Assembly: GCF_024220585.1 (NCBI RefSeq)
Contig: NZ_JAMXKF010000007.1
Span: 120,776-184,775, forward strand
Source of the DNA: Dyadobacter diqingensis
GTDB taxonomy: Bacteria; Bacteroidota; Bacteroidia; Cytophagales; Spirosomataceae
DNA: 64,000 bases
Reading direction: 5' to 3'
Shown: positions 61,140 to 64,000 of the stretch, in pieces
How the letters are laid out: every line of letters starts with the position of its first letter
Numbering within the stretch: position 1 is the stretch's first letter
Made by a program: the position numbers and the translations under genes
The notes under the pieces: model-generated
Seen by the model: only the letters and a program-made list of their open reading frames with translations
Databases searched by the model: none
Told to the model about the DNA's origin: nothing

Positions 61140-61147
61140 TATATTTG
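61140..61147 (+). promoter_or_regulatory. TAnnTTTG -7 box for the vapBC-type module
   Basis: TATATTTG, an exact consensus match, 23 bp before the antitoxin ATG. The surrounding TGTGTATAAATTTTGTATAT is repetitive and could be the autoregulatory operator. Confidence 0.45.
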
Positions 61148-61170
61148 TGTGTATTCAAAATCCAGATATT

Positions 61171-61380
61171 ATGAGAACGAATGTGGAAATTGATGAGAGT
61201 AAAATCGAAAAAATAAGAGATTTCAATCAAGATCTTAAAACAAAAAAAGAAATAATCGATTTTGCATTATCTGAACTAATTAATCAGATGCGTCGGCAAC
61301 GACTGATTGAATCAAGAGGTAAAGGTGGATGGGACGATGATCTGGAAAAAATGAGAACTTATGAAGTACCGTCTTTTTGA
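61171..61380 (+). CDS. vapB: VapB-type antitoxin (ribbon-helix-helix-like)
   Basis: A 69-residue protein starting MRTNVEIDESKIEKIRDFNQ. It shows the pattern of VapB2-type antitoxins, with an N-terminal DNA-binding part and the helix KTKKEIIDFALSELINQMRR. The tail SRGKGGWDDDLEKMRTYE is the toxin-wrapping segment. It overlaps the following PIN-domain gene by 20 bp, the usual order and coupling for a type II toxin-antitoxin pair. The upstream open frame starts at 61072 but the TATATTTG box at 61140 supports the shorter form. Confidence 0.9.
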   Translation: MRTNVEIDESKIEKIRDFNQDLKTKKEIIDFALSELINQMRRQRLIESRGKGGWDDDLEKMRTYEVPSF

Positions 61381-61765
61381 TACCTCTGTGTGGGTCGATT
61401 TCAGGAATGGGGTTAAAACTGCGCAAGCCGACCTTTTAACTGAATCACTCAGAGCGAATAAAGTTTGTTACTGTCCAATAATTTTGCAGGAATTTTTACA
61501 AGGAATACGTATTGATAGAGATTTTAATCAGTACGAGGAAGATTTTAAAGGGTTACACCCGCTCATACTTGATCCTTTCTACGCATCAACCTCTGCTGCC
61601 CAAATCTATCGCTCACTTCGAAAAAAAGGGATTACCATACGCAAAGCAAACGATTGCCTGATTGCCTATTACGCAATTCATTTCGACTTAGAACTTTGTC
61701 ACAGTGATGTTGATTTTGAGCATATCGCAGAAAATACTTCTTTAAAAATCTGGAAACCAAATTAA
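61361..61765 (+). CDS. vapC: VapC-type PIN-domain toxin ribonuclease
   Basis: A 134-residue PIN nuclease. The four acidic residues of the active site are in place: D7 (YRLFDTSVWVDF), E44 (IILQEFLQGIR), D98 (IRKANDCLIAYYAI) and D116/D118 (CHSDVDFEHIA). VapC toxins cut tRNA or rRNA and stop translation until neutralised by VapB. It starts 20 bp inside vapB. No other mobile genes are adjacent, so this is an isolated module between glyS and a ComEA-like gene. Confidence 0.93.
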   Translation: MKYRLFDTSVWVDFRNGVKTAQADLLTESLRANKVCYCPIILQEFLQGIRIDRDFNQYEEDFKGLHPLILDPFYASTSAAQIYRSLRKKGITIRKANDCLIAYYAIHFDLELCHSDVDFEHIAENTSLKIWKPN

Positions 61766-61816
61766 CTTTTTGACGTCAAAAGGCAGACTGCTATTTATGC
61801 CTTAAACTTTTGACTT

Positions 61817-62791
61817 ATGATCCGGCGGATACTCGATCAGCTTGAAGACTATTTCGGTATTTCCAGGAAACAGGCACGTGCCGCTTTCGTCCTGATGGCG
61901 TTTTCATTCATGCTGATCTGGACACCTTTTATTTTCCGGCGTTGGATCCTACCCTATTTCCCGGCACCTTCCGAGCCTGTTAATACACAAAAATTTGACA
62001 GTATCGCGGCGCAACTAGAAAAAGACGCATCAACCGTACCAGTTGAAAGGGAAAATAATTATCCAAAAAAGGAATATAAAAATACCCCAGACCACCCCGT
62101 CCGTTTTTTTACGTTTGACCCCAACACGGCCACAGTTGACCAATTACAAGAACTGGGCATTCCTCCATTCATAGCCAAACGAATTGACAAGTACAGATCC
62201 AAAGGCGGAAAATTCCGAAAAAAGGAGGATTTACTGCACATATACGATTTCCCGACCAACGTTTATCAAAAGCTCGAATCATACATTTCATTACCGGAAG
62301 TCAGCACAAAAAAGTATACATCAGATTTCGTTCAAAAATCGGTTCCCAACAATACGCTGCCGAAAGAAATTAAGGCCTATAATAAACCTGTTGTTGTGCC
62401 TTTCGATATCAACAGTACCGATACAACCGAACTGATTAAATTGAAAGGTATCGGCAGCAAATTATCCCTGCGCATTTTAAAATTCAGAGACGCGTTGGGC
62501 GGCTTTCACTCCGCCAGTCAGTATTCTGAAATCTTCGGACTGGACTCACTGGCTTTGTCCGAATTGAATAAATATGCAAAAATTCAAAGTCCGGTCAGAA
62601 AAGTTAATATCAACACAGCCACCGCAGAAGAAATGGCCCAACATCCCTACCTCCGAAACAAAAAGATCAATGCCGTCATCGTCAATTACAGAACACAGCA
62701 CGGTCCTTATCAATCTGTGGAGGATTTGAAAAAAGTACGGGTTATGGATGACAACACGATTGAGAAGATTGGGCCTTACTTAGTATTTTGA
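61817..62791 (+). CDS. ComEA-like helix-hairpin-helix membrane protein (three HhH regions)
   Basis: A 324-residue protein with an N-terminal membrane anchor (AAFVLMAFSFMLIWTPFIF) and a spacer. Three helix-hairpin-helix units follow: NTATVDQLQELGIPPFIAKR, INSTDTTELIKLKGIGSKLS and INTATAEEMAQHPYLRNKKI. HhH proteins bind DNA without sequence specificity; ComEA does so in DNA uptake. The membrane anchor and extracytoplasmic HhH repeats fit that role, though no other competence gene is near. The 3' end overlaps the 3' end of a minus-strand ORF by 16 bp. Confidence 0.88.
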   Translation: MIRRILDQLEDYFGISRKQARAAFVLMAFSFMLIWTPFIFRRWILPYFPAPSEPVNTQKFDSIAAQLEKDASTVPVERENNYPKKEYKNTPDHPVRFFTFDPNTATVDQLQELGIPPFIAKRIDKYRSKGGKFRKKEDLLHIYDFPTNVYQKLESYISLPEVSTKKYTSDFVQKSVPNNTLPKEIKAYNKPVVVPFDINSTDTTELIKLKGIGSKLSLRILKFRDALGGFHSASQYSEIFGLDSLALSELNKYAKIQSPVRKVNINTATAEEMAQHPYLRNKKINAVIVNYRTQHGPYQSVEDLKKVRVMDDNTIEKIGPYLVF

Positions 62792-63183
62792 ATGCTCTGC
62801 AAAGACCATAACCTGTAATATTCCCGCCCGATAAAAACACAACAAAGCACAAAAATATGACTCGGTATCATAGGCGACGACAACAGAACTTTTATACCCC
62901 TTGCAAACATGGCCTCGTACCCTAAAATAATAACCTGGGCCAGCAGAACAGCCTGGCAAAAGCCTAAGAATAGAGATTTGGCCCTATTGCTAAAAATGAC
63001 GAACCACAAACAGGCCCAGATTGCCAAGAAAACGAAGCCTAACATTTGGTTTTCAAAATGAGGCTCTAACAGGCAAACCGGCAATAAAAAAAAGTTGGGG
63101 AGTGTTAGCTTAACACCGATACTTGAAACAAATGGGAAAGACAGGTTGCTGATCAGCAAACAGGTTCGTATACGATTATTCAT
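62776..63183 (-). CDS. Small hypothetical membrane protein
   Basis: A 135-residue ORF with three to four probable membrane segments (MLGFVFLAIWACLWFVIFSN, FLGFCQAVLLAQVIILGYEA, PSHIFVLCCVFIGREYYRLW). I do not recognise a family. It lies 23 bp downstream of, and on the same strand as, the sterol-desaturase-type gene, so it may be the second gene of that transcript. It overlaps the convergent HhH gene by 16 bp at the 3' ends. Reality is probable but not certain. Confidence 0.55.
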   Translation of the reverse strand: MNNRIRTCLLISNLSFPFVSSIGVKLTLPNFFLLPVCLLEPHFENQMLGFVFLAIWACLWFVIFSNRAKSLFLGFCQAVLLAQVIILGYEAMFARGIKVLLSSPMIPSHIFVLCCVFIGREYYRLWSLQSIQNTK

Positions 63184-63206
63184 TTTTCTGAATTAAGCGT
63201 GTGCAT

Positions 63207-63926
63207 TTATTCTTTATGTACGTCCTTAAATTTCAACATATCCCCGAGACGCTGCTCTTTGTCATTATCGAATCCACAGGAAGTTTTAAATTCCTTCGGG
63301 TTTTCGTATGTACCAAAAAGCATATCCCACCAAACAATATCGCCATAATTATTGGTATGTTTTTCATACTCATGATGAATTCTATGCATTTCAGGCCTCT
63401 GAAAAATATATCCTATCCATTGCGGTGTCTTAACATTGGTATGGTAAAAAAACTCACCAAGCGCAGTGCAAAGTGTATAAATCCCTCCTGCTTCCATATT
63501 CAGCCCCAACAAAGTATATACCAGCAAACTTCCAATGATTGAATTTACAGTCATTTCCAGCGGATGTTTGTAAAAAGAGGTAACCACTTCCAGCCGCTGC
63601 GGACTATGGTGTATCTGATGAAAATGTGTCCATAAAAAATCAACTTTATGACGCCATCTATGCCACCAGTAGAAAATAAAAGTGGCGATAAAATAAGCGA
63701 TGATTCCACCAGCGGCATTATTTACGTGATTTGACAAATGGAAAACACTTACCGACGAAAACCATTTTTCCCATGTAAAACCTGCCAGCGTTACCACACC
63801 GAGCTGTACGAAATTTATCGCCAAAACTCTGATTGTCCAGGTAGGTACTTCAGGTAGTTTCCAACCGGGGACCAGTCGTTCCAGAATAAAACATAGACCA
63901 AAAACTATAAAAATGATAGTCAGCAT
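63207..63926 (-). CDS. Sterol desaturase / fatty acid hydroxylase family protein
   Basis: A 239-residue integral membrane di-iron hydroxylase. The histidine boxes are present: H-R-W-R-H in FYWWHRWRHKVDFLWTHFHQ, then HQIHHSPQRLEV, and RPEMHRIHHEYEKHTNNYGD. About four membrane segments precede and separate them. Bacterial members hydroxylate lipids such as carotenoids, fatty acids or ether lipids; the substrate is not identifiable here. The gene is complete with its ATG at 63926. Confidence 0.92.
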   Translation of the reverse strand: MLTIIFIVFGLCFILERLVPGWKLPEVPTWTIRVLAINFVQLGVVTLAGFTWEKWFSSVSVFHLSNHVNNAAGGIIAYFIATFIFYWWHRWRHKVDFLWTHFHQIHHSPQRLEVVTSFYKHPLEMTVNSIIGSLLVYTLLGLNMEAGGIYTLCTALGEFFYHTNVKTPQWIGYIFQRPEMHRIHHEYEKHTNNYGDIVWWDMLFGTYENPKEFKTSCGFDNDKEQRLGDMLKFKDVHKE

Positions 63927-64000
63927 ACAAGGAATAGTTTAAAGTTGAATGAATAATCCGGATACCGATAACAACCTGAACCACAGATAAGGTATAAGTA

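Overview
The window looks like chromosomal DNA from a Bacteroidota bacterium, most likely of the order Cytophagales (Dyadobacter/Spirosoma-like; the genus is a guess from overall gene flavour). The signs are two SusC/SusD outer-membrane uptake pairs, an ECF sigma/FecR pair beside one of them, a protein with a T9SS-type gliding-motility C-terminal domain, DUF5686, DUF4920 and DUF5618 proteins, near absence of Shine-Dalgarno sequences, and several TAnnTTTG promoter elements, which are the Bacteroidota -7 box. No tRNA, rRNA, CRISPR array, prophage or recognisable transposase was seen.

Layout. Positions 1-8.0 kb: a secreted M20D amidohydrolase (cut by the window edge), a SusD/SusC pair, and a divergent exported sugar-isomerase-like protein. 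8.0-8.75 kb: a GxxExxY gene bracketed by copies of a short palindromic repeat. 8.75-16.2 kb (minus strand): a complete regulated uptake operon in the order ECF sigma, FecR anti-sigma, STN-containing SusC, SusD. 16.3-18.8 kb: a two-gene AlgI/AlgJ-type O-acetylation operon. 19-31 kb (mostly plus strand): 2OG-Fe(II) oxygenase, chromate transporter, a GH3 N-acetylhexosaminidase fused to a serine hydrolase, an M28 peptidase, trehalase with a coupled YdeI/OmdA-like gene, PhzF-like isomerase, EamA exporter and an OmpA-like protein. 31-41 kb: housekeeping genes (pth, pyrR, argS, menA), glutathione peroxidase, DUF5618, an orphan exported protein and a double SGNH hydrolase. 41-48 kb (minus strand): DUF4920, a 1150-residue PKD/SBBP/CHU_C cell-surface protein, an ABC ATPase, a class A beta-lactamase, and a CorC/CNNM transporter translationally coupled to a small membrane protein. 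48-64 kb: fbaA, a HxlR/nitroreductase divergent pair, FrnE-like DsbA protein, a Kv-type channel with a C-terminal zinc ribbon, DUF5686, M1 peptidase, a 54-residue DUF1328 protein, guaA, cspA, glyS, a VapBC module, a ComEA-like triple HhH protein and a sterol-desaturase-family hydroxylase.

How the genes work together. The region is an ordinary mosaic of nutrient acquisition (SusCD systems, hydrolases, trehalase), envelope functions and core metabolism. The less-explained material is mainly non-coding: the repeats around the GxxExxY gene, a cluster of related palindromic repeats at 40.7-41.1 kb, a 13-copy heptamer array at 33.04-33.13 kb, and twin hairpins with identical loops between fecR and susC. 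I found no convincing wholly new multi-gene system. The best candidates for a second look are the GxxExxY/repeat association and the zinc-ribbon potassium channel.
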